NCBI RefSeq assembly: GCF_020523985.1
Contig: NZ_JAIVKM010000004.1
Location: 1-64,000 of the forward strand
Length of the DNA stretch: 64,000 nt
Direction of reading: 5' to 3'
Source: Mangrovibacter yixingensis
GTDB lineage: Bacteria > Pseudomonadota > Gammaproteobacteria > Enterobacterales > Enterobacteriaceae
The notes under the pieces: generated by a model
What the model was told of the DNA's origin: nothing
The model's database searches: none
Seen by the model: only the letters and a program-made list of their open reading frames with translations
Position numbers and translations under genes: made by a program
Shown here: one piece after another, positions 52,544 through 61,631 of the stretch
How the letters are laid out: each line of letters starts with the position of its first letter
Position numbering within the stretch: position 1 is the first letter of the stretch

Positions 52544-53563
52544 ATGTCTTTAACCCGAAAAAGACGCAGCACCGGCAAAGTAACCCTTGCCGATGTAGCC
52601 CAGTTAGCCGGTGTCGGCACGATGACTGTTTCACGCGCACTGCGTACCCCCGATCAGGTTTCTGACAAATTACGGGAAAAAATCAACGCAGCAATAAACG
52701 AACTTGGGTATTTACCGAACCTGGCGGCCAGCGCGCTTGCGTCCGCATCGTCTTATACCATTGCTATGGTGGTACCGAATTTAGCGGAGTCTGGCTGTAC
52801 AGAAATGTTCGCCGGGTTGCAGCAGGTGTTACAACCCGCGGGCTACCAAATTATGCTGGCGGAATCGCGCCACCGTCTGGAACAGGAAGAAAAATTACTG
52901 GAAACCCTGCTCGCCTCCAACCTGGCCGCCGCCATTCTTCTGAGTGTTGAACACAGCGATAATGTCCGCACCTGGCTGGGTAATGCCGGAATCCCTGTGA
53001 TTGAGATAGGCGCGACTCGGGCAGATCCGATTGATATGAATATCGGCATTGATAACGTTGCCGCTATGTTGGAACTGACCAGTATGCTGATTGAACGCGG
53101 CTACCAAAATATTGGCTTGTTGTGCGCAAACCAGGAGCAATGGATTTTCCAACAGCATCTGCAGGGCTGGTATAAGGCTATGTTACGCCACCATATTTCA
53201 CCGAACAGGGTGATTAACGCAGCGGCAGCCCCCACGTTTTCCACTGGTACGGCGCAATTACCTGAGTTTTTACTTGCCTGGCCGGAACTGGATGCTCTGG
53301 TGTGTGTTTCGGATGAGCTGGCCTGTGGTGCATTATATGAATGCCAACGCAGAAGAATTAAGGTACCAGATGACCTGGCGATTGTGGGGTTCGGTGACAG
53401 CGATGTTGCAAAAGTATGCCAACCGCCACTGACTACGTTGTCAGTGCCGCACCGCGAAATCGGTATTGAGGCAGGTAAGGCATTACTGGCACGGCTTAAC
53501 GGAGAAACTCAGCCAAGCCAGAAGCCCATCAAGTCAACATTGTGTATGCGGGAAAGTTGTTAA
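52544..53563 (+). CDS. LacI-family transcriptional regulator
   Basis: Repressor-type regulator of 339 residues, closest in style to the GntR/IdnR branch of the LacI family. The N-terminal helix-turn-helix and hinge are clear (VTLADVAQLAGVGTMTVSRA near residues 13-32, then LGYLPNLAASALAS), followed by a periplasmic-binding-like effector domain (IAMVVPNLAES onward, DELACGALYEC, LAIVGFGDSD). Divergent from the PTS/transketolase operon with two palindromes between them; TATAAT at 52468-52473 may be its -10. The inducer is probably the PTS sugar or its phosphate. Confidence 0.93.
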   Translation: MSLTRKRRSTGKVTLADVAQLAGVGTMTVSRALRTPDQVSDKLREKINAAINELGYLPNLAASALASASSYTIAMVVPNLAESGCTEMFAGLQQVLQPAGYQIMLAESRHRLEQEEKLLETLLASNLAAAILLSVEHSDNVRTWLGNAGIPVIEIGATRADPIDMNIGIDNVAAMLELTSMLIERGYQNIGLLCANQEQWIFQQHLQGWYKAMLRHHISPNRVINAAAAPTFSTGTAQLPEFLLAWPELDALVCVSDELACGALYECQRRRIKVPDDLAIVGFGDSDVAKVCQPPLTTLSVPHREIGIEAGKALLARLNGETQPSQKPIKSTLCMRESC

Positions 53564-53566
53564 TCA

Positions 53567-53583
53567 GGGCCTGATGCAGGCCC
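53567..53583. terminator. Short hairpin between lacI-type gene and yfcD
   Basis: GGGCCT (53567-53572) pairs with AGGCCC (53578-53583) around a 5-nt loop, in the 26-bp space between two convergent stop codons. There is no clear U-tract, so terminator function is uncertain. Confidence 0.4.
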
Positions 53584-53589
53584 TTAGGT

Positions 53590-54201
53590 TCACTGTGCAG
53601 CAGAGGAGTCTTCTTCGCCCGAAGCCTCAACCTTTGCAGGCTCATCAGCTTCTGTTTCCGCCGTTTTTCCGGCTGCAGATTTGTTCTCTGCCCCGCCATT
53701 ACGGCTCATCCACAGTGCCAACGCTTTGAGTGAATCTGGCGTAAATTCATCACACCGTGCGGTAATTTCTTCTGGTAGCATCCAGCACACTTCGCTGACT
53801 TCTTCTTCCTGAAGCGCAAATGGCCCATGGGAGACACAACTGAACAACCCGCCCCAAACCCGGCAGTTCTCATCCTCAAAATAGAACTGACCGTGCTCAG
53901 CAAAAGGTACACCTGCAATACCCAACTCTTCTTCTGCTTCGCGGCGTGCGGAGTCCAGCAGCACTTCGTCAGCCTGTACAACTCCACCAGCAGTCGCATC
54001 CAGCATTCCGGGCATAAAATCTTTAATGTCTGTGCGCCGTTGCACCAGAATTTTGCCCATACCGTCATGTACCACGATATAAGTGGCGCGATGCCGCAAC
54101 CGCTGCGCGCGCATTTGCGCACGGCTGGCCTGAGCAATCACTTCATTATCTTCGCTGACAATGTCCACCCACTCCGTGCCGGAATTTGAGTCCTGTTCCA
54201 C
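53590..54201 (-). CDS. yfcD: Nudix hydrolase YfcD
   Basis: Nudix-family hydrolase related to isopentenyl-diphosphate isomerase; in vivo substrate unknown. The start is GTG, with AAGG about 9 nt upstream. The Nudix box is visible from about residue 71 (GGVVQADE... [11 protein letters not shown]). The protein has 203 residues against about 180 in E. coli; the excess is a C-terminal low-complexity tail rich in Ala, Glu and Lys from about residue 170. Confidence 0.93.
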   Translation of the reverse strand: MEQDSNSGTEWVDIVSEDNEVIAQASRAQMRAQRLRHRATYIVVHDGMGKILVQRRTDIKDFMPGMLDATAGGVVQADEVLLDSARREAEEELGIAGVPFAEHGQFYFEDENCRVWGGLFSCVSHGPFALQEEEVSEVCWMLPEEITARCDEFTPDSLKALALWMSRNGGAENKSAAGKTAETEADEPAKVEASGEEDSSAAQ

Positions 54202-54258
54202 TATTGGTAACCTTTTCGTTCAGGCGCTCTATTGGCGCATTTGTTTTGTCGAAATAAA

Positions 54259-54810
54259 TTACGGTGTTATGCAAACCTGTGCAATAACATCGTGATTTAC
54301 CAGATTATGTACCCGCATCTGTTCCCCATCCAACATCCCATAACTTGCCGGATATCCCCCTTTAGGAATACTCACAGAACCGGGGTTGAACAGAAAAATA
54401 TCCCCACGCTGTTCCGCAACGGGAATATGCGTATGGCCAAATACCAGTATATCGCTGAGCCCCAGAGGTGGTAGCTTTTCTGGATGATACAGATGCCCGT
54501 GAGTCAGAAAAAGACGTTGTTCCGGGAGCAGTACCTGTTGCCAGGGCGCTGTTATTGGAAATGATAACAACATTTGGTCAACTTCGCTGTCGCAGTTACC
54601 ACGAACCGCAATAACACGTGAAGCCACAGCATTCAGATGTTCGGCGACCTCAGCAGGCGCATAGCCTTCGGGCAATGCGTTACGCGGCCCATGATTGAGC
54701 ACATCGCCAAGAATTATAAGCCACTGTGCATCACTATCAGCAAAAATATCCAGTACCCGTTGGCAGGCTGGCAGCGCACCATGGATATCTGAGGCAAACA
54801 TCAATTTCAT
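54259..54810 (-). CDS. yfcE: Phosphodiesterase YfcE
   Basis: Metallophosphoesterase of 183 residues acting on phosphodiester model substrates; physiological role unknown. The complete metal-binding set is seen: ASDIHG (Asp8, His10), GDVLNHGPRN, GNCD, THGH and GHTHIP. AGGAG lies 6 nt before the ATG. It lies between yfcD and yfcF on the same strand, as in E. coli. Confidence 0.95.
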   Translation of the reverse strand: MKLMFASDIHGALPACQRVLDIFADSDAQWLIILGDVLNHGPRNALPEGYAPAEVAEHLNAVASRVIAVRGNCDSEVDQMLLSFPITAPWQQVLLPEQRLFLTHGHLYHPEKLPPLGLSDILVFGHTHIPVAEQRGDIFLFNPGSVSIPKGGYPASYGMLDGEQMRVHNLVNHDVIAQVCITP

Positions 54811-54871
54811 TACTCACTCCTGTACTTATCGTGCTCAGACAAGCTGAGTGGCGAGCCATAGTGCCAGTACA

Positions 54872-55534
<663 letters not shown>

Positions 55535-55751
55535 TTACCCATGGAAAAAATACAACGAATTCCGGCACCATTCCAGCAAGCCTGCGTGTAAAGCCAGATT
55601 TTCTTCCCGCCACTAAACTTGCGATACAACTCACTGCGCAGTAAAGAAATTTCCTATTTTTATTCCAGTATATACTCCAGATTTGAGCCTCCCATGACGG
55701 GATAAGCTCGTGTATTATGAAGTGATAAAGATAATCAGGAGGCACACTTGC

Positions 55752-56120
55752 ATGTCGTATCAGGATGCTATTATTCGAATTAAAAACCTCAGACTACGTA
55801 CTTTCATTGGTATCAAAGAGGAAGAAATCGCTAACCGTCAGGACATCGTAATTAATATTACACTGTATTACCCGGCAGATAAGGCCCGGCATAGTGAAGA
55901 TATTAACGATGCACTAAATTACCGAACCATTACCAAGGCGGTTATCCAACATGTTGAGAACCATCGTTTTTCATTATTAGAAAAATTAACTCAGGATGTG
56001 CTTGATATCGCACGTCAGCATGACTGGGTCACTTATGCTGAAGTTGAAATCGATAAACTACACGCGTTGCGTTATGCCGATTCAGTTTCTATGAGTATGA
56101 GCTGGAAGCGTGATGCCTGA
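55752..56120 (+). CDS. folX: Dihydroneopterin triphosphate 2'-epimerase
   Basis: FolB-like tunnelling-fold enzyme of 122 residues that epimerises dihydroneopterin triphosphate at C2', a step outside essential folate synthesis. The start at 55752 has AGGAGG 9 nt upstream; 14 further codons in frame are not supported. [25 protein letters not shown] and [15 protein letters not shown] are near-identical to E. coli. yfcH follows after 21 nt. Confidence 0.95.
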   Translation: MSYQDAIIRIKNLRLRTFIGIKEEEIANRQDIVINITLYYPADKARHSEDINDALNYRTITKAVIQHVENHRFSLLEKLTQDVLDIARQHDWVTYAEVEIDKLHALRYADSVSMSMSWKRDA

Positions 56121-56141
56121 TTAATGCTTACTGGAGGGAAT

Positions 56142-57032
56142 ATGCAAATTTTGCTGACAGGTGGTACAGGTCTGATTGGGCGTCACCTTATCCCTCCACT
56201 GATAGAAATCGGGCACACTATTACCGTGGTGACCCGTTCCCCTGAGCGGGCACGCCAATTGCTCGACCCCAGAGTTACTTTGTGGCAAAGCCTGGATGAA
56301 CACCCAACGCTTGATGGGTTTGACGCGGTGATTAACCTTGCTGGCGAACCCATTGCCGATAAACGCTGGACAAACGCGCAAAAACAACGCTTGTGTCAAA
56401 GCCGTTGGCGCATTACCCAACGCCTGGTTGAAATGATTCATGACAGTAACCAACCTCCCGCTATTTTCCTTTCTGGTTCTGCTGTGGGTTTCTACGGTGA
56501 TACTGGCGATGAAGTTGTAACTGAAGAAGACACACCTCATAACGAATTTACTCATGAACTTTGTGCCAAATGGGAGGAAATTGCTTTACAAGCGCAAAGC
56601 TCTCATACGCGAGTCTGCTTACTCCGCACTGGTGTGGTTCTGGCACCCAATGGAGGAATGCTGAGTAAATTGCTACCTCTTTTTCGGCTGGGGCTTGGTG
56701 GTCCGTTAGGTAATGGGCGCCAGTACCTGGCCTGGATTCATATTGGCGATATGGTCAATGCCATTATCTGGTTGCTGGATAACCCGTTACAAGGGCCGTT
56801 TAATATGGTGGCACCTTACCCGGTAAGAAATGCCCGGTTTACGCAATTGTTGGGGGAAGCAGTGAAACGCCCGGCAATTTTGCGCGTACCCGCCCGGGTA
56901 ATTAGCCTGATGATGGGTGAATCCGCCGCACTGGTTCTGGGTGGGCAAAATGCTCTACCCCGCAGGCTGGAACAGGCAGGGTTTGGTTTTCGCTGGTTTC
57001 AACTTGAAGATGCTTTACAGGATGTAACCTGA
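56142..57032 (+). CDS. yfcH: Epimerase family protein YfcH (SDR39U1-like)
   Basis: NAD(P)-binding protein of the atypical short-chain dehydrogenase SDR39U1 family, 296 residues (E. coli 297); reaction unknown. The Rossmann motif [10 protein letters not shown] lies at the N-terminus, GSAVGFYG and [10 protein letters not shown] are family signatures, and the C-terminal DUF1731 segment ends ENALPRR-like ([18 protein letters not shown]). The start at 56142 (MQILLTGG) follows GGAGGG. Likely cotranscribed with folX; convergent with hisP. Confidence 0.93.
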   Translation: MQILLTGGTGLIGRHLIPPLIEIGHTITVVTRSPERARQLLDPRVTLWQSLDEHPTLDGFDAVINLAGEPIADKRWTNAQKQRLCQSRWRITQRLVEMIHDSNQPPAIFLSGSAVGFYGDTGDEVVTEEDTPHNEFTHELCAKWEEIALQAQSSHTRVCLLRTGVVLAPNGGMLSKLLPLFRLGLGGPLGNGRQYLAWIHIGDMVNAIIWLLDNPLQGPFNMVAPYPVRNARFTQLLGEAVKRPAILRVPARVISLMMGESAALVLGGQNALPRRLEQAGFGFRWFQLEDALQDVT

Positions 57033-57092
57033 AAAGGCGCGCTTAAGGCTGAACAGACAGCATTATGCGCGCCATACCTGATACAGACCTGT

Positions 57093-57866
57093 TTATTTCA
57101 ATGCACCACTCAGGAATTGCTGCAAGCGAGGGCTTTGCGGATTAGTAAACACATCCTCAGGCCGCCCTTCTTCTTCAATTTTCCCTTTGTGCAGGAAGAT
57201 AACATGGCTGGAAACATGGCGGGCAAATTCCATTTCATGGGTAACGACCACCATGGTTTTCCCCTCTTCAGCCAGTTGCTGCATAATGCGTAGCACTTCG
57301 CCCACAAGTTCCGGATCCAGTGCAGAAGTTGGTTCATCAAACAGTAACACTTCTGGCTCCATCGCGAGGGCTCTGGCAATAGAGACACGTTGTTGCTGCC
57401 CACCGGACAAATGAACCGGATATTTCGCCTGTGCCCGCTCATCAATACCCACTTTTGCCAGGTAGTTAATGGCTCGTGCTTTTGCTTCGGCTTTACTTAA
57501 GCCCAGTACCTGCACGGGCGCTTCCATGACGTTTTCCAGCACAGTCATGTGCCCCCACAGGTTGAAGTGCTGGAATACCATGGTCAGGCGGGTGCGCAGC
57601 AGACGCAGTTGATTTTTATTGGCGACTTTCAGTTGACCATCTTTGTCGCGTACTAACGTAATGTTCTCGTTATTAACGATAATCGTGCCTTCGCTGGGTT
57701 TTTCCAGGAAGTTAATGCAGCGCAGGAAAGTGCTTTTCCCTGAGCCAGATGAACCAATAATACTGATGACATCACCGGCATTAGCCTTTAATGAGACCCC
57801 TTTAAGCACTTCATGCTCACCGTAATGTTTATGCAGATCAGATACGTTTAATTTATTTTCGGCCAT
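57093..57866 (-). CDS. hisP: Histidine transport ATP-binding protein HisP
   Basis: ATPase of the HisJ/ArgT-HisQMP importer for histidine and for lysine/arginine/ornithine. The ATG at 57866 gives 257 residues, the E. coli length; a GTG 9 bp upstream is an alternative. Walker A is GSSGSGKST near residue 39, the Q-loop FQHFNLW near 100, the ABC signature LSGGQQQRV near 154, Walker [12 protein letters not shown], and the switch histidine in VVTHEM. Nine nt separate it from hisM. Confidence 0.96.
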   Translation of the reverse strand: MAENKLNVSDLHKHYGEHEVLKGVSLKANAGDVISIIGSSGSGKSTFLRCINFLEKPSEGTIIVNNENITLVRDKDGQLKVANKNQLRLLRTRLTMVFQHFNLWGHMTVLENVMEAPVQVLGLSKAEAKARAINYLAKVGIDERAQAKYPVHLSGGQQQRVSIARALAMEPEVLLFDEPTSALDPELVGEVLRIMQQLAEEGKTMVVVTHEMEFARHVSSHVIFLHKGKIEEEGRPEDVFTNPQSPRLQQFLSGALK

Positions 57867-57875
57867 AGCTATCAC

Positions 57876-58592
57876 TTAGTGCGTTGAGGCAGGTTTAACA
57901 TGCTGGAGCCAGCGTTTTTCAGCTTTGCGGAACAAGCTTATCAGGCAGAAAGAAATCACCAGATAAAGCACGGCAGCAATACCGAACGCCGTAAAAGGTT
58001 CATAAGTTGCCGAGTTAATATCACGGGCAACTTTGAGCAGGTCTGGCACTGTAGCGGTAAACGCCAGTGCGGTAGAGTGCAGCATCAGAATCACTTCATT
58101 GCTGTACGCAGGAAGCGCAATACGCAGCGCAGAAGGCAAAATAATGCAGCGGTATAGCTTAACCGAGGAAAAACCATACGCACGGGCTGCTTCAATTTCC
58201 CCATGTGATACTGAGCGAATCGCTCCGGCAAAGATTTCTGTGGTATAGGCACAAGTATTCAGTGTTAGTGCCAGTATTGTACAGTTCAGGCCGCTGCGGA
58301 AAAACTCATTGAGCAGCATGTTGCCTTTGACAACTTCCAGCGTGTACATCCCGGAATAGAACACCAGTAACTGTACATACAGCGGTGTACCGCGAAAAAT
58401 ATAGGTAAACAGCCACACCGGAAACGCCACAAATTTATTACTGGAGACGCGGGCTATCGACAGAAACAGTGCCATGATCCCCCCCATCACCACTGAGGCA
58501 ATGAGCAGCCATAATGTAATGGCGACACCCGTAAAACGGTAACCGTCGGTCCAGAGCAGTTGCTGCCAGTATTCGTGGATAATATCAATCAC
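57876..58592 (-). CDS. hisM: Histidine ABC transporter permease HisM
   Basis: Inner-membrane permease of the HisQMP2 complex, 238 residues with five helices. The start is a GTG at 58592 whose last bases overlap the hisQ TGA (GTGA), which gives exactly the E. coli length; the 32 codons upstream in frame lie within hisQ and are rejected. The EAA coupling loop is GEIEAARAYGFSSVKLYRCIILP near residues 155-177. Confidence 0.95.
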   Translation of the reverse strand: MIDIIHEYWQQLLWTDGYRFTGVAITLWLLIASVVMGGIMALFLSIARVSSNKFVAFPVWLFTYIFRGTPLYVQLLVFYSGMYTLEVVKGNMLLNEFFRSGLNCTILALTLNTCAYTTEIFAGAIRSVSHGEIEAARAYGFSSVKLYRCIILPSALRIALPAYSNEVILMLHSTALAFTATVPDLLKVARDINSATYEPFTAFGIAAVLYLVISFCLISLFRKAEKRWLQHVKPASTH

Positions 58593-59275
58593 AAGTCTGC
58601 CCTCTTCACGCCCACTGAATAACGGCGTTCCAGCATCAGCAGGACCCCATTTGATACCGTGGTAAACACTAGATATATCAACCCACAAACAATGGCAAAG
58701 TAGAATGGCTGCCAGGTGCTCTTACCAGCAAGCTGTGTAGCTTTAACCACATCTTCCAGCCCAAGCAGTGATACCAGTGCGGTTGCTTTCAAAATTACCT
58801 GCCAGTTATTACCAATACCCGGCAGAGCAAAACGCATCATCGAGGGGAACAGAATACGGTTGAATATTTGCCAACCAGTGAAACCAAACGCCGTAGCAGC
58901 TTCAATTTGGCCTTTGGGAACCGCCAAAAAAGCACCGCGGAAGGTTTCCGTAAAATAGGCACCATAAATGAAGCCCAGCGTGATAATCCCGGCAACCATA
59001 GGATCGATATCGATCTGCGCCATACCGAATGCATCAGTTACTGCATTCAGCGCAATTTGCAGACCATAGAAGATCAACAACATCAATACCAGATCAGGAA
59101 CACCACGAATCAATGTGGTATAGCATTCAAAGAAGAATGCCAGAGGTTTGCTGCCTGAAAGTTTCCCTCCGGCACCAACCAACCCAATAATCACTGACAG
59201 GAGTACTGAAGTGATTGCCAATTCGAGGGTGACAATCGCCCCTTGAAAAATAACGTGAGAAAAACCATACAACAT
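58589..59275 (-). CDS. hisQ: Histidine ABC transporter permease HisQ
   Basis: Partner permease of HisM, 228 residues as in E. coli, with about five helices. The EAA loop is GQIEAATAFGFTGWQIFNRILFP near residues 140-162. AGGA lies 8 nt before the ATG. It is separated from hisJ by 74 nt containing a hairpin, an arrangement that in Salmonella lowers expression of the membrane components relative to the abundant binding protein. Confidence 0.96.
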   Translation of the reverse strand: MLYGFSHVIFQGAIVTLELAITSVLLSVIIGLVGAGGKLSGSKPLAFFFECYTTLIRGVPDLVLMLLIFYGLQIALNAVTDAFGMAQIDIDPMVAGIITLGFIYGAYFTETFRGAFLAVPKGQIEAATAFGFTGWQIFNRILFPSMMRFALPGIGNNWQVILKATALVSLLGLEDVVKATQLAGKSTWQPFYFAIVCGLIYLVFTTVSNGVLLMLERRYSVGVKRADL

Positions 59276-59310
59276 GGTGTGTATCCTGCCGTCAGTGTCT
59301 TTCCGATACG

Positions 59311-59333
59311 AACCTGCCCCCGTGGAGCAGGTT
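59311..59333 (-). other. Intercistronic hairpin between hisJ and hisQ
   Basis: AACCTGC (59311-59317) pairs with GCAGGTT (59327-59333) around a 9-nt C/G-rich loop. The equivalent spacer in Salmonella carries REP hairpins that stabilise hisJ mRNA. A similar role is plausible. Confidence 0.5.
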
Positions 59334-59349
59334 GCATCACTGGTGACCG

Positions 59350-60132
59350 TTAACCACCGTAGACATCAAAATCAAAATATTTCTTCGCCAGCTTGTCGTA
59401 AGTACCATCTTTACGCATGTCGGCGAAGGCTTTGTTGAGCGCTTCCCGCAACTCGTTGTCCTCTTTGCGTATTCCCATCCCGGTACCAACACCGAATAGC
59501 TTGTCGTCTTTCACAGACGGGCCGCCAAACTGGTAATTTTTCCCTTCTGGCTGCTTCAGGAAACCTTCACTGGCAGCCACTTCATCCTGGAATGCTGCAT
59601 CGATACGCCCGGCCATCAGGTCAGCGTAAATTGAGTCTTGCCCCTGGTAAGAGACAATTTCAATACCTTTCGGTGCCCAGTATGTGTTGCCATAAGTTTC
59701 CTGAACAGTACCCTGCAATACGCCAACACGTTTCCCTTTAAGGGATTCAACCGTTGGCTGAATTGGGGAACCTTTTGCCACCACCAATCGAGAATCAGCC
59801 GCGTACAATTTGTCTGTAAAGGCAATCTGCTGCTGGCGTTTTTCTGTAATGGAAAGTGAAGACATGATGGCGTCTATCTTTTTCGCCTTGAGGGAAGGGA
59901 TCAGTGCATCAAGAGGGCTTTCCACAAAGGTACACTTGGTATGGATTCGTTTACAAAGCTCTTTCGCCAGGTCGATATCAAAACCAACCAGTTCCCCACT
60001 CGCACTTTTAGACTCAAAGGGAGCATAGGTTGGGTCGGTCCCAATACGGATACTTTCAGGGAATGCTGCGAACGCTGTGGAAACACTGGAACACAGTAAT
60101 GCCAGTGAAAGGGCGAAAACCTTCTTATTCAT
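59350..60132 (-). CDS. hisJ: Histidine-binding periplasmic protein HisJ
   Basis: Periplasmic binding protein delivering histidine to HisQMP; 260 residues, as in E. coli. The start at 60132 ([10 protein letters not shown]) has GAGG 6 nt upstream; longer frames are not supported. The signal peptide ends near residue 22 (AFA). Ligand-site segments [23 protein letters not shown] and [11 protein letters not shown] are intact, with two cysteines in CKRIHTKC forming the usual disulfide. It is a paralogue of ArgT next door. A sigma-54-like promoter and an NtrC-like site lie upstream. Confidence 0.96.
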   Translation of the reverse strand: MNKKVFALSLALLCSSVSTAFAAFPESIRIGTDPTYAPFESKSASGELVGFDIDLAKELCKRIHTKCTFVESPLDALIPSLKAKKIDAIMSSLSITEKRQQQIAFTDKLYAADSRLVVAKGSPIQPTVESLKGKRVGVLQGTVQETYGNTYWAPKGIEIVSYQGQDSIYADLMAGRIDAAFQDEVAASEGFLKQPEGKNYQFGGPSVKDDKLFGVGTGMGIRKEDNELREALNKAFADMRKDGTYDKLAKKYFDFDVYGG

Positions 60133-60188
60133 ACTCATCCTCAATAGACTGTACTTGTCCTGAATGACAATTTTTGTCAGGGGGTAAT

Positions 60189-60204
60189 AGCAGATTCTGT
60201 GCCA
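60189..60204 (-). promoter_or_regulatory. Sigma-54-type promoter of hisJ
   Basis: On the minus strand the sequence reads TGGCACAGAATCTGCT, matching the -24/-12 consensus TGGCAC-N5-TTGCW with one mismatch and the required GG/GC spacing. It predicts a start near 60178, 46 nt before the hisJ ATG. Confidence 0.65.
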
Positions 60205-60283
60205 GCATGGAAGAAAACGGTGAAGAATAATCTCATTTACCACAATAAGTTATTATTATGGTGAACTGACACCGTAATTCACT

Positions 60284-60312
60284 CACACCACACTGGTGCA
60301 TGCAATGCACCA
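60284..60312. promoter_or_regulatory. NtrC-like enhancer upstream of hisJ
   Basis: CACACCA-CAC-TGGTGCA at 60284-60300 matches the NtrC consensus TGCACCA-N3-TGGTGCA at 12 of 14 arm positions; its centre is about 114 bp upstream of the predicted sigma-54 start, within the normal enhancer range. It overlaps an inside-out palindrome, TGGTGCAT-GCA-ATGCACCA (60294-60312), which supplies a further TGCACCA half-site. Confidence 0.6.
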
Positions 60313-60417
60313 ATACAGAACAACAAGGCTTATTGCGCACCCAAAAAGCACATACCTTACCCACTTCCCCGGCCAGCCACAGTTGTGACTGGCCAGACAA
60401 CAGACTATAGGGTTGGC

Positions 60418-61200
60418 TTAGTCGCCGTAAACATTGAAATCAAAATATTTCTTAGCCAGTTTGTCGTAAGTACCATCTTTGCGAACTTCATCAAACGCTT
60501 TATTAAAGGCCGCTTTCAGGTCTGCATCTTCTTTACGCAGCCCAACACCAGTACCATCACCAAAGTATTTCTTATCTTTTACTGATGGGCCCGCAAAGGC
60601 AAAGTCTTTACCAGCGGCTTGTTTCAGGAAACCTTCGCTGGCAGCAACTTCATCCTGAAATGCAGCGTCCAGGCGGCCTGCAACCAGGTCAGAATAGATA
60701 AGGTCCTGGGTCTGGTAGGAGATAACATCAACCCCTTCCGGACGCCATTTTTCGTTGGCATACGCTTCCTGGGTGGAACCTTGCAGCACACCCACATGTT
60801 TGCCTTTCAGTGAAGCAAGCGTTGGTTTAATCGGCGAGCCTTTGGCGGCGATCAGACGAGAATCCGCTGCATAGAGCTTTTCGGAGAAAGCAATTTCCTG
60901 CTGGCGTTTTTCAGTAATGGAAAGTGAAGAAATAATCGCGTCGATTTTTTTTGCTTTCAGGGACGGAATGAGTGCATCAAAATCACTGCTTACCCAGGTG
61001 CATTTAGCATGCATTTTGGCACACATTGCATCGCCAAGGTCGATATCAAAGCCCACGAGTTTACCGCTGGCATCCTTAGAAGAGAAAGGGGCGTAAGTTG
61101 GGTCAGTGCCAATACGGATATCTTTAGGAATTGCTGCGAAAACACTGCTGGCTGCGGTCAGTCCTAACAGCAAAGACAGTGCAAGAACCTTCTTCTTCAT
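60418..61200 (-). CDS. argT: Lysine/arginine/ornithine-binding periplasmic protein ArgT
   Basis: Periplasmic LAO-binding protein that shares the HisQMP membrane complex; 260 residues with a signal peptide ending near residue 22 (VFA). Family segments [23 protein letters not shown] and [11 protein letters not shown] are present, with the disulfide cysteines in CAKMHAKC. It is a tandem paralogue of hisJ. The upstream region has a sigma-54-type promoter, in line with known nitrogen control of argT in Salmonella. ubiX, which precedes argT in E. coli, is missing. Confidence 0.96.
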   Translation of the reverse strand: MKKKVLALSLLLGLTAASSVFAAIPKDIRIGTDPTYAPFSSKDASGKLVGFDIDLGDAMCAKMHAKCTWVSSDFDALIPSLKAKKIDAIISSLSITEKRQQEIAFSEKLYAADSRLIAAKGSPIKPTLASLKGKHVGVLQGSTQEAYANEKWRPEGVDVISYQTQDLIYSDLVAGRLDAAFQDEVAASEGFLKQAAGKDFAFAGPSVKDKKYFGDGTGVGLRKEDADLKAAFNKAFDEVRKDGTYDKLAKKYFDFNVYGD

Positions 61201-61283
61201 ACTTTACCCTCAAGAGTTCAGACGTTTTATGTGATGTGTTGTGTCTTGTAGTGTTGTGTTTTGCATTTTGCACTCTGATTGCT

Positions 61284-61299
61284 TGCACTTACCGTGCCA
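61284..61299 (-). promoter_or_regulatory. Sigma-54-type promoter of argT
   Basis: On the minus strand TGGCACGGTAAGTGCA matches TGGCAC-N5-TTGCW with one mismatch and exact -24/-12 spacing. The predicted start is near 61273, about 73 nt before the argT ATG. GAGGG precedes the ATG as ribosome binding site. Confidence 0.7.
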
Positions 61300-61450
61300 C
61301 TTTTTTAACTCCAGGCATATTTGCCATTTTGTTAAAAAAACGTTGCATCAAAGCCTGCCAATGAAAGATAGCAGCAATGCTTACGAGGAAAAGCTAAATT
61401 TGCGTGTTATCAAAGGGTAAATATCGAGGTTTTGATCGCGCCTGCAAAAA

Positions 61451-61497
61451 CGCGCTATAAGTGTGCACAACCTGGGCTTTTGCTCCATCTTAGTGCG
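61451..61497. promoter_or_regulatory. Two weak NtrC-like sites upstream of argT
   Basis: 61451-61467 (about 10 of 14 arm positions) and 61481-61497, TGCTCCA-TCT-TAGTGCG (11 of 14), resemble NtrC half-site pairs and are 30 bp apart, roughly three helical turns. They lie about 185-215 bp upstream of the predicted start. The remaining space between argT and the purF terminator shows no gene. Confidence 0.4.
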
Positions 61498-61570
61498 CGC
61501 GTATTTATTGTCTGGCCTGTAGTAAGCAACCCTGCACTCATTTCGCACTTAACAGGTCACTGTTTACCAT

Positions 61571-61610
61571 AAAAACAAAAGCCCCGGTGCAACAACCTGT
61601 GCACCGGGGC
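61571..61610 (-). terminator. Terminator of purF
   Basis: An 11-bp GC-rich stem, GCCCCGGTGCA at 61581-61591 with its complement at 61600-61610, is followed on the minus strand by TTTTGTTTTT. It lies just past the purF stop codon. Confidence 0.92.
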
Positions 61611-61631
61611 CTGAACATAAAGCTGTTATCA

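Noticed and set aside
60371-60394. GGCCAG...CTGGCC hairpin after argT as a terminator
   Set aside because: The stem has a mismatch and no U-tract follows on the minus strand; it may still be a weak pause or mRNA-stabilising element.
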